From Piper betle (Eukaryota; Streptophyta; Magnoliopsida; Piperales; Piperaceae), in assembly GCA_033002965.1 (NCBI GenBank), contig JAURVB010013539.1:62001-126000 (forward strand): a DNA stretch of 64,000 nucleotides. Direction: 5' to 3'. The number at the start of each line of letters is the position of its first letter. Positions within the stretch are counted from its first letter, which is position 1. Made by a program: the position numbers and the translations under genes. Below, piece after piece: positions 22,933 to 34,773 of this stretch. Under the pieces are notes generated by a model. It searched no databases. It was given only the letters and a program-made list of their open reading frames with translations, and was not told the origin of the DNA.

Positions 22933-25900
22933 ATGGAAGCAGCTCACGAACACCACTCCAAGCTCGACCTCCTCCGCTTTTGGTTGCAGGTTCGTTTTCG
23001 GATTCTTCTTCCTCAGCGCTAAACTTTGAATTTTTTTCTTATTCTCTCGTCTTTTTTTTATTCCCTAGCTTTTCACTTTTGTGTTTGATTGAATGTGGGC
23101 AGGTAAATGGAGTGGAGATGCGTGGGTGTGACATCCGGTTGTCTGATTCTGGAAAAGGGTTCGGCATTTACTCCTCCGGCCAGTCCTCCGACGGTATAAT
23201 TTCTGCGTTTTTATTTTTTAATTTTTTTATTTAATAAAATAAAAAATGACGGTAACCGTAAATGGCCACTAAGTGTGATAGTAACAGTTGACCATCATCT
23301 AATCAATTCAATGAAGTTTAACCCAAATGGCGAGAATAATCTTCTGTAGTATAACTCGGAAGAATCAACATTAACCACAGGAAAATAAGGATGAAAATAA
23401 GGATCTGCTCTAATAAGTTGACCAAAATCTGGTTATAATGATGGTGGTTGAACATGCTCATCAAAGTGTAACCAAATCATGTTGTACCATGTCAACATCA
23501 ATACTAATATCATCAACAATCTGATCATTAGCAATAGCATTGGCATCAATAACTACTTTTGAACCAATTGCAATATGAGACTCACATCTAGGAACATTCA
23601 TAACATCTGACATCATTAACTTGTTTTGGTTCAATAAGATTCAAATTCACTAATTCAGTACTAGTGGTGTGCATCTGAGATGATGTGGTATAAACATATT
23701 GAAGCTGTATACGCTGCTCACATGAACCATAAATAGGAACACCATAATAAACAGAGGTTGTGCAAATGGAAAGAGCAATAATAGGCACAACATAGGATTG
23801 AATTAGACTCTGAGAAGAAATTGTCTCCTTTAAAGGTGCACATGAAGATTTTGAAGTCCTTTTCACAAAAGCATTATGAGTACAAGCATGCAAAATGTAT
23901 TTTTGATTTGAGTCCACAAATAAAAAATAAACATGCAATGCAATATTGTACCCAACTTTATTAGGATCAAACCATGGACGACCCAGTAAGATATGACAAA
24001 CATTCATTGAAACAATATCAAAGCAAACCATGGACGACCCAGTAAGATATGACAAACATTCATTGAAACAATATCAAAGCAAACCATGTAAGATCTAAGA
24101 GAAAATGTAATGAAACAATGCTATTTAACTTGGATCGAACCATATAAAAAATAAGGGTGCAACAAAGGCATAACATTTGGATTTACTTTCTAAACGGCAG
24201 ATTGAGTTATAAAGTTCACACCACTTTCAGAATTTAAAATAATAGTACCCTTCCATTCATGAATAATACCATTTATCGAAAATTTGCTCCATGAAATCAA
24301 AGCTTCAAAAGTATTATCATGAATGTGAGAAGCCCTAGTAACTATTTGCTCAAATTTCATAAATGTCTCACTATTTATCCGCATTTTTTACCAATTTTTC
24401 TGCTGATTCCTAAAATCTAGAATTAAGTGGCTTGTGAATCCAAAAACTGAAAAGTCAATTCCCTGTGAAACTGTAGAACCGGAAATAGAAATTCTAGCTA
24501 AAAAAGTGAATTCACAAGCAGAAAATCAATTCTGCTAGAAAATATAATGATTGAACCAAAACAGAAGTGGCTTTTCTGAACCAAAGGTGTTGAACTTAAA
24601 ACAATTCCGAAATACCAAACCTGCCCCTTTCCCCCTTTCCCCCTCAGATTTTTCTAGAGCTGTGAAGGTTGGCAAGGTAGTTCAAACAACGGTGGCCAGA
24701 TCTTGGCGACAGTAAAGATGAAGTTGGTCGAAATGGCAGTTATGCTGCTGTTTGATGGGGAGCACTCAAAAAGATCACTCTTGGGCATTTTGCTGTGAGA
24801 TGAGGAGATGATGTGTGAATCAAACAGCACAAAAACAACAACGTGAATATGGGTGATACTGGAGCGATTGGGGTGGGTTGATGGCTGTGCAGGAAAGTGA
24901 GAAACTTGGGAAATGGTGGTAAAATCTGGCCGTGCGAAGTGTGGACGGTGGGTTGGTAATGACGGCTTTTTTTTTTTCACAATAGAAATGTGAGGGTAGG
25001 GGAACTGCCTGTCGACGGATATCGTCAACAACAGAGGCATCTTCACCAATTTAATGCAGTATGAAATAGAAATTGGGGACAACTAGCAATTTAGAAATTA
25101 GACTAACTCTTAAATTGCCAAAAGTGGGAATTTAGAAGAGAAATAAATAAAGTCGAAATGGGAATATAGAAGGGATTGTTTGTGGGTTGGCTGCCACACG
25201 TCTTCACTTGCCTTTTGTTGGCGACACACCATCGTATCTTTTGGTTGTTTTCCAAAGTTGCTGCAAGAGGAACAAGAAGCCACGACTTATTTTCAGAAGT
25301 TGCTGCGCTAGGAAGAAACAACTTGATCTATTTTTGGGCTCACAAATTTCCCTCTATGGCGCTCTCAATTTCCGAAATAGCCTATATGGATCACTCTTCT
25401 AGTTTATATTTCAAAGTGTATTCAGTTGGTCTATATTGGAATTCAGTGCCAGAATTCAGATTCACATCCTGAACATTTGATTCTCTATTTCTGAAATCAT
25501 TAGAAATTGGCAGAAAATTCTGAATTATAGAAAGAAAAGTCTGAAAATTCATTAACAGATACAATGGCTTCTCAGATTCCAATTAATACTTTTGAAGCTT
25601 GGATGTCAAGGAGCAAGTTTTCTACTTATTCATTCATGGATATAAGGGTATGATTATTTTAAATTCTGAATGTGGTATGAGTTTTTTTTCTAAATCTTTC
25701 TTTTGGAAATTAAATCCAATTATTATACTTTTGATGCACCCTTAATTTTTGTATGGTTAAATCCAAGTTAGATAGTATCATATCATAACATTTTCTCTTA
25801 TATCTTACATTGGTATGGCTTGATTTGATATTGTTCCCACGATTTCTTGCCATATATTATTGGGTTGTCCATGCTTTGTTGCTAATGAAGTTTGGTTCAA

Positions 25901-28900
25901 CAATGCATTGCATGTTTATTTTTTTACTTGAGAACATAAGAAATACAATTTGCATGTTTGTACTTGTAGTACTTTTGTGGAAATGACTTCAAAATCTTTA
26001 TGCACACCATTGAGGGGACGGTTTCTTATTAAAGTTTGATTCAACCTTATCTTGTGCCTATTATTGCTCCTTTTATTTGCACCTCTACTGCTACTAATGT
26101 TAGATTTCACACTTATAGTTCTTATGAGTAGATTGAACTTGAGAAGTCTATAGCTATTATTATTGTACCAGATGATATAGATGTTCCTAATGCGAGTCTA
26201 ATATTGTAATTGACTCAGAGGTAATTATTGATGGCAACAATGATGCTAATGATATTGTCATTGATTAGTTTGTTGGTGACACTACTATTTGTGTTGATAA
26301 TGACATGGTACACACTCAACTAAATGACTTGGCTACACTTGATGCACATTATATGTTCACTTCATATGTAGACCCTTATAATCCTGTCATCCAAGTTGAA
26401 TGCTCAAAGTTTGTATTACTAGGACTTATTTTTCAAGCTTGGGTTGAGCGTCATTGGCATGATTGGATGATACATATCTCAACCATCATTATGCTACTTG
26501 TGATTATTCTTGGGTACCTTGGTTTGTGACATTATTTAATGGTGGTAAAAATAATGTGGTTCTTTAGATGTTTAGTTTTGATAGAGTTATCATGAAATTT
26601 TTATTTTTTGCTTCTTCAACTTGCTATGATGCAGAATTCGAGGATAAGTTCTTTTCAACCTAGGGAGTCTAATGCAGGGCACCCAATAGCGTAGTATTTA
26701 TTATTTTAAAATTTTATCTATTTTTATTATTTTAAAATTTTTTATGTAATTTTAGTATTTTATTTTTCAGGTATGTTGGAAATGTTTTTATTAGGCTTTT
26801 ATTAGTTACCTATAAATAAGAGGCTAATCTCATTGTATGTAGAAGACTTTTTGATAATTAATTAATCTAATTGGGTGTCTTTTATCTATTTTAGGTTTTT
26901 TCGTTTAGTTTTAATTTTTATTTTAAGGAGTAGTTTGAAATTTAGATCATCTCCTTTCCCTTCTTCCTACACTGTGGTCTTCTCCAGATCTGTGAATGGG
27001 TAGTCCAATGATGGAGGTTGGGGCGTATTGGACTTCAACACATGGCACAAAAGTGGCTTCGGTAACGGAAATGAGAGCCTCAATGCTGGCAAATGACCGA
27101 AGTAGAGAAGATGTGGGTTTTTTTTATTTTGTCGTCACTATTTTTGGATTGGATAATCCTGTGGCTTGGAATAGTGATGATTGAGCTGGGATAATGGTGA
27201 TAGGAACATGATGATGACAGAAAGAAGGGTTTGCTTGGTAGTGGTGGTGAAAAATTGGTTGCCAGCATGATGGATGGCGGGTTGGTACTAATCGCTTTTT
27301 TTCTTTGTTTTCACGACAAAAGTGGTGAGCGAGTAGGGAATTGGCTATCGGCAGATGTCGACGATGACAGAGGTATCTCCACCAATTGATGTAGAAAAAG
27401 GGAAAGAGAATGATCTAAATTACAGGCTACTCCTAAAAATAAAAATAAAAATTAAAGGAAAAAATCTAAAATGGATAAAAAGCACACATCCAAATCAATT
27501 CATCATCAAAAAGTCTTCTATGTACAATGAGATTAACCTCTTATTTATAAGCAACTAATAAAACCATAATAAAAATATTCCCAAAATACTCTAAAAATAA
27601 AATAATAAAATTACATATAAATCCTTAAAATAACAAAAATAGATAAAACTCCTAGATAATAAATACTAGTGGATGCTCTGCATCAGTTTAGCTTGGAAAG
27701 GATGCAATTTAGTTGCTGTGTTTAATCTTCATTTGTGATTTTTGGGTGTTGTTGTAGAGGTTTATACAATTCAAGTGTTAGTTTGAAGTGGTTGGAGTTT
27801 TGTAGTTTTGGTGGTTGATTTTTGCTTTGCTATTTTGGCAATTGTTCAGACGTCCTGTTGGTTGTGCCGCTTGATTTGGCCATAACCCCAATGAGGGTGC
27901 TTCAAGATCCTATAGTGGGTGAGAAATGTCGGGCCATGTTTGAAGAGGGGGATGTGGATGACCGCTTTCTGATCATTCTCTATCTGACAGTGGAGCGACT
28001 TCGGAAGAACTCTTCTTGGGCACCGTAAGTTAGTATTCTTTGAAGAAGAACTGATTTTTGTGGGTGATGAGAAGGTTAAAAGTTGGAAATTTACAGCTAC
28101 TTTGATGTTCTTCCAACAACGTTTGAGAGCTCTCTTTGGTTTGAAGAGGACGAGCTTGCTGAGCTGACAGCCACTGCCTTGCATCGGGCAACTAAGCTAC
28201 AGGCAAATTCTTCCCCCCAATTAATTCATTGGAGTTTTTTTAAAGGAGATGACACCATCAGATTAGGCTAAATTGCATATGTTTGATTGGTAATTTGTGC
28301 AGAAAGAAAGTTTGCATGCTCTATTTGTTAGCACGGTGAAGCAATTGGTGGAGGAACTGCTTGCAGGAGAGCTAGAGAGGTATGCAATCTGCAAACTGTG
28401 ACACATCTATGTTAAAATATAAGAGGAGGTAGTTTTTAATAATGTAGAGTGACTCACGGGCGTAGTGTATTCTTTATGTGACCTGAGAAGTAGCGCAACG
28501 AGGTCAACCAGGTCCATTTTAAATATTCTGATTTCAATTAATGTTTTTTGAGCAATGAACTGGTGTATGTTTTGTAACTTATGATGTTTGTTGAATGTTG
28601 GCTATTTTTAATTAAACTGACAAATTACTTTTTTAGCATTTCTGGCCTATCTCAGAATTTTATCAGCCAACCCTTAAACTTCTTGTAAAAGATGCTGTCA
28701 CTGTGGTGTTTGCTGCGAGCTCAATTTTAGATCTTCATAATTTGGTTTAAAATGAAATGCTGGCATTCCGAACAGTTTTACTATTTGTTGCCAGAATTTA
28801 CTTCTGCTGAGGAATATGTTTGACCTTTGAACCTTAAATTTTTGTTGTCAAGCGAGCTGCTTCTACGTGTCTTTTATGAGTGTGTGTTGAAACTTTCAAC

Positions 28901-31900
28901 TTGAAAGCACACCACTTTAAAAAATAGATTGTTTTTCTCCTTTGTCAAGTATACATTTTAAAGAAATGGCCGCTTATTTTAGCTGAGTTCATATGGAACC
29001 TAAAGATGAGGATGACTTCTCATCTCTGTTCTCAACTGGACTTTACTGCTCTTATGGGGTGCTTTTGACTGTGCTGTTGACATTAAATATCTCGGAACCG
29101 GCTTTCTATGAGAGTTTCATTTTCCCTTGGAGCATTGAATCCCATTGCTTTGACACGTGAGTTACTCTGCACGAGCTAGTGAAATTAGGGGCCTAAGTTA
29201 CGAATTAGACAAATTGCTGTGTGCATTTCTGCTCAGCTAATCCATTTTGATGTGGATATCTAGCCACATTATGGAGCTAAAGCGGCTTCTGTTGAACACA
29301 TCCAGAATACTTGGTTGGATTATCACAAAAGTCAGCTAAAGCACGATCTTTATTTTGCAGCATTCAAGTCTAGTTGTAACATTGTCAGCCAAATTTTTTC
29401 CTCTGGTGCCTTTTTTGTTGGATTATTCCCACAAAAGTTTCACACTTTTAAGAAAGGAATTTAGCATATCATATTGATCTTGAGAGAGATACCAAGCTTA
29501 ACTGCCTAATTGGATTTTTATCTTATTTAAAGCATTTATCCTGTCTATTTAGTCGCTAATACTTGGAATGTGGCTTATTTTTTAGGGAGGTTCTGTTTGC
29601 AGATTTCCTCTGGTAATAGCCGCTTCAAAGTTTCAATACAGTGTTGGATATATTTGCTACTTTCATAGCTTTAACCTTCTCAAGCAAAATTTCTGTCATA
29701 ATCAGGGCAAACTCCATATTCTGGAGTCGGGCTTTGAATATTCCTTTGCCAAACTCGTACATTTTTCCTCAATCGTCAGAAGTGCTCGACAAACAAGATA
29801 CTGCAGCTGCCTTTTCTGAATTTTCCACGGAATCTTGCCGGATAGAAGTGAAGCACAATGTGAGCACTTTAATATTCCTTCTGCACTCATAAAAAATTTG
29901 ATGTGGTATTGCACTTGTTCGTTCATGAGCTATTATTTATTTTTTTATTTAAATATTCATTAGGTAACCTTACTATTAGGATCATGATTCTAGATGAGCT
30001 GATTAAATTCTTATTGGGTAACTAAATCCGTTTTCATTTTAGTCATGCAAAGAGTGTGTTGGCACACCATCAGCATCATCAGGGGAAAAGTCAATATGGG
30101 TTGAAGGTCTCATTCCTGGGATAGATTTCTGCAACCATGGTATGTATTTTTCTTGCATGGACCTTCAACTCAAATTTTGTCTAGTAATTTATTTCTAGCA
30201 AGCTTTTATCCTTTTCTTGTTTCCTTACTTTGTTTTAAATGCCGAGCTATTTAATTTACTATTTATTCTACTTAATTCAAGATCTCAAAGCTTCTGCAAC
30301 TTGGGAAATTGACTATTCTGGATCGAAAACTGGATTGCCCTCCTCAATGTACCTACTTTCTGGTAAACAAGGTTTTTTTGAAAATAGATCACAAGTTTGA
30401 TGTGCAATTGCTGTTCTTTGGAAGACAGATTTTTTCTTAAGAATTTATGTTTAAAAAATTAGTTGCAAATTGAAAATGCTTTGATTATTTTGTCTACCTT
30501 TGAAAGCTGAGCAGGGTCCCTTACAAGCTGGGAAAGAGATAGTGATTAGTTATGGTAACAAGGGGAATGAGGTATCCTTCCAAGTGGTTGCATAAAACTT
30601 TGTTTGAGAATATTTTGTTTTACTAAAAACTACACTTTCTGGTTATGAATTTTATGATTTTGATTTGACATATAGAAGAAAAGTTTCTCGTGTTTTAACT
30701 TGTTTTTGTAAAGTAGCCATTAAGTGAATGGTTCTGCATTATTTTTGTATGGTCCATATGTTTTACATGATTCCTTAGTTCTGTTGATTGTTTGTTTGTT
30801 CATCAGCTTGTAAATGGCTATTAATACAATTAAGACCTCTTCTTCTGTATTACTCATTTTACAATTACTGGGCAAGTTTACATGCTTCTAGGTGTTGAAT
30901 CAATCAACATATATATTGGATCTTAATGGAACTCAATCTTGCCAAAAATATTGGATCTTAATGGAAAGAAGCTCTGTAGCTCGTCTGCGAACTGCAAAAA
31001 GTGTTTTGCTTGTAGCTTATGTGGCACAAATAAAGCTGATAATGAAAATGTCTAGAAACTAAAGCTGGAATATCAGTCCTCGTGTGGCAATAGTTATGTT
31101 GGTTTCTGTGGAATTAATTACAACTTTGCAAGTGATCTTTTGTCTGCCATGGTGCCACTGATGTTTTATTTGGACTAGTGCTCTATTTAAAACTGAAATC
31201 GTGTGAATGTTCTGAGTTGAAGAGTAGCTGATGGTATAGGAAACATTGGCCTGTTTAATGAGAGTTGTTTTTCTAGTTTGTTAAAAATGAATATTACCTT
31301 GGTATGGGTGAGATATTTATTCAGTTAAATCTGGATTTGGCTATGACATGGTTTCTTTTTAATTATTTTGCACTGCAGGAATTACTATTCTTATATGGAT
31401 TTGTACTTGAGAATAATCCAGATGACTATCTCATGGTAGTATTTTTTTGCCTACAGTCAGTCTCTTCTACCTGTTAGTCTGTTATAAGTGTCTTATAGGC
31501 ATTATTATTTCATAAATTGTGATTCATTGCTTCGATATTTTTATAGAGTCACACCTGACTTGTGCCTGTATTTCAGTTTTATAATATCTGTTTCCTTTTT
31601 ACTTCGTCAGGTCCATTATCCAATGGAAGCTTTACAGAGTGATCCATCAGCTGATGTCAAAGCTAAGCTATTGCAAACACAGGTTAGCATCAGTATTTAG
31701 TGTTTCAAACCCTCAAGCTAGGGCAGTAAGCTATATGATAGCTGCATTACCGGAATCAGAAGGGTGAGGGTATTGTCACACTATATGAGCTGCGACCTTC
31801 CCTCCTATCTCTCACTTCTTTTTAATGGTAAATTTTCCCTCAACTGTTTTTCCTGATAATGGTGCTTGCAGCAAGTTGGACTGAGGTGTCTCCTGTCTAG

Positions 31901-32864
31901 AGATTTACTGGCTAATGGATATTTTACTACACCTAAACTTCAACAAGATGGAGAAAAGGCCACACACCTGACTCGAGGTTCGCCACGATTTAATTGGAGT
32001 GGTCAGCGTAAAGTTCCATCTTATTTGAGTAAGCCAGTATTCCCTGAGGAATTCTTAGCTGCCTTGAGGACTGTGGCTATGAAAAATGATGATATACTCC
32101 AAGTTTCTGCCTTACTGGAAGATGTATGTTTAACCTTATTTGTCTCATCACCTTACTTCGGATTAATGAAGTACCTGGTTGCCTTCTTGTGTGCAACGTA
32201 GCTTTGCAGTATCCACCTTTTTCACTTCTCTCATAAGCCTCTTTCTTTTCTTTTTGTAAGCTTGTGGCTCCCGGTGGAGAGTGGCAACCATCTGACCCAG
32301 AAGTTCGAGCAGCAATATGGGAAGTTTGTGGGGATTCTGGAGCTTTGCAACTTCTCGTTGACCTCCTCCAAGCAAAGTAATCATAATATTTCGATTTTGC
32401 CTTTTGTTATTTTACAATTATATTTAATCTTATGAAGGGCACTACATTGGCAAAGTTTGCAACATTTCTGCTTTTACAGAATTTAGGTTGTGCAATCTAT
32501 AACTGTTTCAAGCATGATATCTAATACAACTAGTTACAGAGGTTTGTTTGACCTGTTGCAGGATACTGGAGCTTGAAGAGGGTACCGGAACAGAAGATGC
32601 TGATGCAGAGCTACTTGAGAGGTCATGATTCTGCTAGACCCTTGAATTGCTGACTAATGCACATAAAAAAGACATTTCACATTATTTTTATATGTTCTTA
32701 TTTGCTAACCAATATGCAGGGATAATTCAAACTTGCAAAAAGCGAAAAAGATGAGTCGTAAAAAATGGTCAGCCGTTGTGTATCGGCTTGGACAGAAACG
32801 TCTTACACGCCTGTTCTTGAAAGAGGCAGAGCATGCACTGCATCTGTGCTTAACTGAAGAGTGA
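22933..32864 (+). CDS. SET-domain lysine methyltransferase with Rubisco-LSMT substrate-binding domain
   Basis: Sixteen exons join in frame to 543 residues: 22933-22989, 23103-23193, 27850-28024, 28097-28202, 28303-28379, 29586-29612, 29706-29859, 30043-30139, 30282-30362, 30507-30571, 31379-31435, 31611-31682, 31872-32123, 32261-32376, 32562-32621 and 32720-32864. It opens MEAAHEHHSKLDLLRFWLQ. The split SET domain runs from VNGVEMRGCDIRL through KGFGIYSS and DVLLVVPLDLAITP. Later come ANSIFWSRALNIP, the catalytic GIDFCNHD and ISYGNKGNEELLFLYGF, where the knot-like core binds S-adenosylmethionine. A helical C-terminal half (PVFPEEFLAALRTVAM, WSAVVYRLGQKRLTRL) fits the Rubis-subs-bind fold. The family methylates lysines of non-histone proteins, often plastid ones; this substrate is unknown. 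No clear transit peptide is seen. Intron 2 is 4.7 kb and filled with transposon debris; exon 6 is only 27 nt; intron 4 starts with GC. Confidence 0.9.
23270..24640 (-). mobile_element. Ty3/gypsy retrotransposon remnant, protease region, minus strand
   Basis: Lying in SET intron 2, the minus strand reads MNVCHILLGRPWFDPNKVGY at about 23,950-24,005. This is the usual end of the gypsy aspartic protease region (D-V/C-CHILLGRPW). An open stretch follows down to about 23,590. The upstream part, to about 24,400, gives INGIIHEWKGTIIL-type words. The same text in the opposite orientation occurs at about 25,570-26,140. A 56-base tandem duplication near the CHILLGRPW codons shifts the frame. No intact polyprotein survives. 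Confidence 0.7.
23969..24080 (-). repeat. 56-bp perfect or near-perfect tandem duplication
   Basis: The block beginning AAACCATGGACGACCCAGTA appears at about 23,969 and again at about 24,025, followed each time by the same ATTCATTGAAACAATATC text. The period of 56 is not a multiple of three, so the copied protease frame is broken. Confidence 0.9.
24640..25330 (-). mobile_element. Leader-like part of the gypsy remnants, minus strand
   Basis: Read on the minus strand, about 25,060-24,900 contains AAATTGGTGAAGATGCCTCT and CCGTCGACAGGCAGTTCCCC-like words. Both recur, diverged, on the minus strand at about 27,380-27,300. That position follows a retroelement LTR, so this is probably the untranslated leader of a related copy. 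A minus-strand open frame (24,654-25,082) has no recognisable domain and is probably non-coding. The stretch 25,100-25,330 is unassigned. Confidence 0.4.
25560..26680 (+). mobile_element. Ty3/gypsy remnant, protease to 3' end, plus strand
   Basis: The plus-strand copy of the element also seen inverted at 23,270-24,640. Blocks such as GGTTAAATCCAAGTTAGATA, CTTGCCATATATTATTGGGT (the LLGRPW region, decayed) and CAATGCATTGCATGTTTATT match the reverse of the other copy. At 26,635-26,670 the text GAATTCGAGGATAAGTTCTT then ACCTAGGGAGTCTAATGCAGG looks like the end of a polyprotein, a polypurine tract and the start of a 3' LTR. Stops are frequent and the element is dead. Confidence 0.65.
26671..26990 (+). 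mobile_element. LTR-like arm, plus orientation
   Basis: It starts near TAATGCAGGGCACCCAATAG and runs through TATAAATAAGAGGCTAATCT (probable TATA/R region), CATTGTATGTAGAAGACTTT and AAGGAGTAGTTTGAAATTTA. The same sequence occurs inverted at about 27,400-27,690. Both arms belong to the gypsy remnants in SET intron 2. Confidence 0.65.
27400..27690 (-). mobile_element. LTR-like arm, minus orientation
   Basis: Read on the minus strand from about 27,690 it begins TGATGCAGAGCATCCACTAG and carries TATAAATAAGAGGTTAATCT and CATTGTACATAGAAGACTTT. It is the inverted partner of 26,671-26,990, about 400 bases away. Beyond it on the minus strand lies a leader-like segment (27,000-27,390). The pair could form a large hairpin in the pre-mRNA. 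Confidence 0.65.
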
Positions 32865-33540
32865 TAGAATTTTCAGTTGAAGCTCTTTACGTTTTTAATG
32901 TTTTGTACAGAAAATTTCCATTCCTTGTCAAATGTGACAAGGTATAATTTTCAGATTATGAGGTTTTTTTAAAATTATAAGTGATACTTAAATTATCCCA
33001 GAGCTATCTAGGTATTTTTTTTAGAGGAGCATATTGGGTGTTTTTTTTGGAGATTGCAAATACCCTTTTTTGGAAAGTATTATCCCATATATCAAAAAAA
33101 CAATATGCTCCTTTAAAAAGATCGAACAATGACATTTTATTTCCAACAGAATTACTCGATTGTGTCTTTTTTTGTTGGTAATAAAATGTTATTGTTCGTT
33201 CAATTAAACTGAAATCAAACTGCGCATTTTACCCATTAATTTGACGATGTAGATATGATGTTTCGATTACCCTTTTTGATGTCTTTAATGGAGGCAAAAT
33301 TATTCAAAGGACGTGTCAAATGCTGTGGGGAAGAGGCTGTTTGGGTCATTTCCAGTTGGAGCAAGCAACACCATCAGGCATCAACGACCAACCAATCCAA
33401 GAGCAAACAAAAGTGGAAGATAAGGTCTGAAACGCAGACATGGAACTGATTAATTTCAATGTGATCTTTCAAATGTGATGCCCAAAATTCTGTGTACTTG
33501 CGGCAAAGGTTAGCTTCATCTTCTCAAAACGGGGTGTAAG
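32865..33540. other. Short spacer between SET gene and plastid-protein gene
   Basis: It holds the SET 3' UTR and a pair of inverted words near 33,020-33,120 (GGAGCATATTG and CAATATGCTCC, with TTTTTTTGG stretches), a possible small hairpin element. No gene is recognised. Confidence 0.4.
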
Positions 33541-34773
33541 ATGAATCTAGCAGACATCTCAGTTTTCTCCAACATCCCCGCAAGAGCCTTGTCATTCCAA
33601 GCAAAGGCCAATCTGGGTTTCATGGCCTCCTCTTACACCCAAAAAACTCAAGAAATTGGAACCAAGGCTGCTCTAACGCAAGTTGAAGAACAAGCTAGTC
33701 GTGTGCAGTTTCAGGCTCTGAGCAATGGCAAGTTGGGCATCTCTTGGTATCCTGAATTCGAATATAATGCAAGAGGAGGCAAGGGGTCTGGGATAGGAAG
33801 AAGAAGAGAAGGGGAGCAGACCGACATTATGTCTGTGGTTTTTGATGTACAAAGCCTCTACGTACCTCCCCTTACAAGTGCTACAACAAGATTCTTGGGT
33901 CTGCCATTTGCCACCATTTCTAAAAATTGAAATTGTTCCTAAGGTTTTCGAAGGAGTCGTCGAAGAAGAAACTGGAAAGGTAAGACCTATGGTGTACATG
34001 ATGAAGGGTGTACATCATTTTGACCTTTCTCTGTAAATTGAAGGTTGATTGATGCCACTTTACCATTGCTTTCTCTGTAAAGCTTTTTATCTACTTGTTC
34101 ATTATTATAGAGGCACATGTGGTGTTCTATCTTGAATCCACCTTGTTGGAGGACAATTTCAAAGAAATTGCCGAAAAACGAGAACTACAGATAAATAACG
34201 AAGCTGAAAAACATGGTTGTTTCACAAGCAAGTAGAACAATTATTCAACATCCAAGCTTACAATATTTGATGAAACACCTGATATTCATAGGCGAATGCT
34301 CAGAAACTGTCTACATATAAATGGACTCTGAAAACTAGTTTAAAAAGACTCTAAGTAATTCTCTGATAATAGATGAACACCTAAGTTAGGATGCTCCTAT
34401 CACTAACAAGGTAGTTTACTTGACAATTTTTAGGATATATGAACAGTAGAATTCATCACTGCAGGTTGAATTGGAATTTACAGCAGACTTTTGCTTCTCC
34501 ATTGGTAGTATTTACAGAGCTCCTCCATTACTTGTGAAGACAGTGCTAACATCAGAAGAGTCAAGGGGAGTTGTGAAGAAGGGAAGAGGGGAGAGGCTAG
34601 ATGGAGATGGAAACTGCAGGTTGGTTGGAGTGGCAACTGTTGATCCCATTGATGATATGTTCATGAACTCTTTCCTTAGCCTCCCAACAGAGTGTCTTGC
34701 TGATTTGAAGGCAAAAATCTCATTGTCTGATTCTGTTGATCTTTGGAAAGATGATTCTGCTCAGAATGATTAA
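33541..34773 (+). CDS. Conserved plant protein of unknown function, probably plastid-targeted, frameshifted
   Basis: Two exons, 33541-33979 and 34465-34773, would give about 248 residues once one extra base is discounted. The N-terminal ~60 residues are rich in S, A, T and K with few acids and lack a fold signature, like a chloroplast transit peptide. The conserved body includes VQSLYVPPLTSATTRFLGLP, PPFLKIEIVPKVFEG, FCFSIGSIYRAPPLLVKTVL and VDPIDDMFMNSFLSLPTECL. I remember this pattern from uncharacterised plant plastid proteins but know no function. The exon 1 frame ends at a TGA soon after FLGLP. Removing one T in CCATTTGCC (about 33,901-33,908) restores LPLPPFLKIEI and the splice to exon 2, so a one-base insertion or sequencing error is likely. 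The intron is GT-AG. Confidence 0.75.

Noticed and set aside
24654..25082. 142-codon minus-strand open frame
   Set aside because: It lies in the leader-like part of gypsy remnants, with no domain; the text repeats in diverged form at 27,300-27,390.
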